Positions 7,701 through 7,786 of a DNA stretch of 7,786 bases are shown in pieces (positions within the stretch are counted from its first letter, which is position 1; every line of letters starts with the position of its first letter). The notes below the pieces were generated by a model. The model was not told where the DNA came from, searched no databases, and worked only from the letters and a program-made list of their open reading frames with translations. The stretch is from Gammaproteobacteria bacterium (GTDB lineage: Bacteria > Pseudomonadota > Gammaproteobacteria > GCA-001735895): NCBI GenBank assembly GCA_003645435.1, contig QNFD01000114.1, positions 1 through 7,786 on the forward strand. Reading direction: 5' to 3'. Both the position numbers and the translations under genes were made by a program.

Positions 7701-7786
7701 ATGATGTCTGATATAGACGAAATGCGGCGCCGGCGCACTTTTGCAATTATTTCACACCCGGATGCGGGTAAAACCACGGTAACCGA
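7701..7786 (+). CDS. prfC: Peptide chain release factor 3, N-terminus (truncated by window edge)
   Basis: RF3 is a GTPase that removes RF1 and RF2 from the ribosome after peptide release. Only 28 codons and part of another are visible. [18 protein letters not shown] matches the RF3 N-terminus, including the P-loop HPDAGKTT that distinguishes it from EF-G. ATG 7701 and ATG 7704 are both possible. TTGAG (7691-7695) lies 5 or 8 nt upstream, and an in-frame TGA at 7692-7694 rules out anything earlier. The N-terminal extension before RRTF is short, as in the family. The rest of the gene lies outside the window. Confidence 0.93.
   Translation, partial: MMSDIDEMRRRRTFAIISHPDAGKTTVT

Noticed and set aside
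7724..7738. GC-rich palindrome GCGCCGGCGC in the prfC start
   Set aside because: It falls on a run of Arg codons in the conserved RRTF region and is explained by coding sequence.

Overview
The window looks like the chromosome of a proteobacterium, most likely a gammaproteobacterium of moderate G+C content. The basis is the IlvI/IlvH/IlvC/LeuA protein types, a gammaproteobacterial-type PssA, the udg-rimI pair, a release factor 3 gene, and recall that ilvI-ilvH-ilvC-pssA-leuA is a familiar order in Beta- and Gammaproteobacteria. I cannot name a genus. All recognisable genes lie on the + strand.

Layout: 2-211 is the 3' end of a tusA-like sulfur-carrier gene. 212-628 is a 417-nt gap with two tandem hairpins (the second a good rho-independent terminator), AT-rich direct repeats, an inverted repeat and possible small ORFs. 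From 629 there is a compact array: ilvI (629-2377), ilvH (2377-2871, overlapping by 1 nt), ilvC (2941-3957), pssA (3977-4783), leuA (4850-6397), a family 4 uracil-DNA glycosylase (6425-7162), rimI (from 7174 or 7159 to 7629), and the first codons of prfC (from 7701 to the window edge). I see no terminator between ilvI and prfC, so the array could be one long transcript.

Function: IlvI+IlvH form acetohydroxyacid synthase with its valine-sensing subunit, and IlvC carries out the next step to valine and isoleucine. LeuA diverts 2-ketoisovalerate to leucine. PssA, which makes phosphatidylserine from serine and CDP-diacylglycerol, sits between ilvC and leuA and ties membrane phospholipid synthesis to branched-chain amino acid genes. 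The downstream genes serve DNA repair, ribosomal protein S18 acetylation and translation termination.

The window is mostly housekeeping. The least explained signals are two short reading frames rich in Leu/Ile/Val codons. One ends in a Val-Ile-Ile-Ile-Phe run with its stop overlapping the ilvI ribosome binding site. The other fills the ilvH-ilvC gap and its stop overlaps the ilvC start codon. They are candidate leader peptides or coupling devices, unproven from sequence alone.
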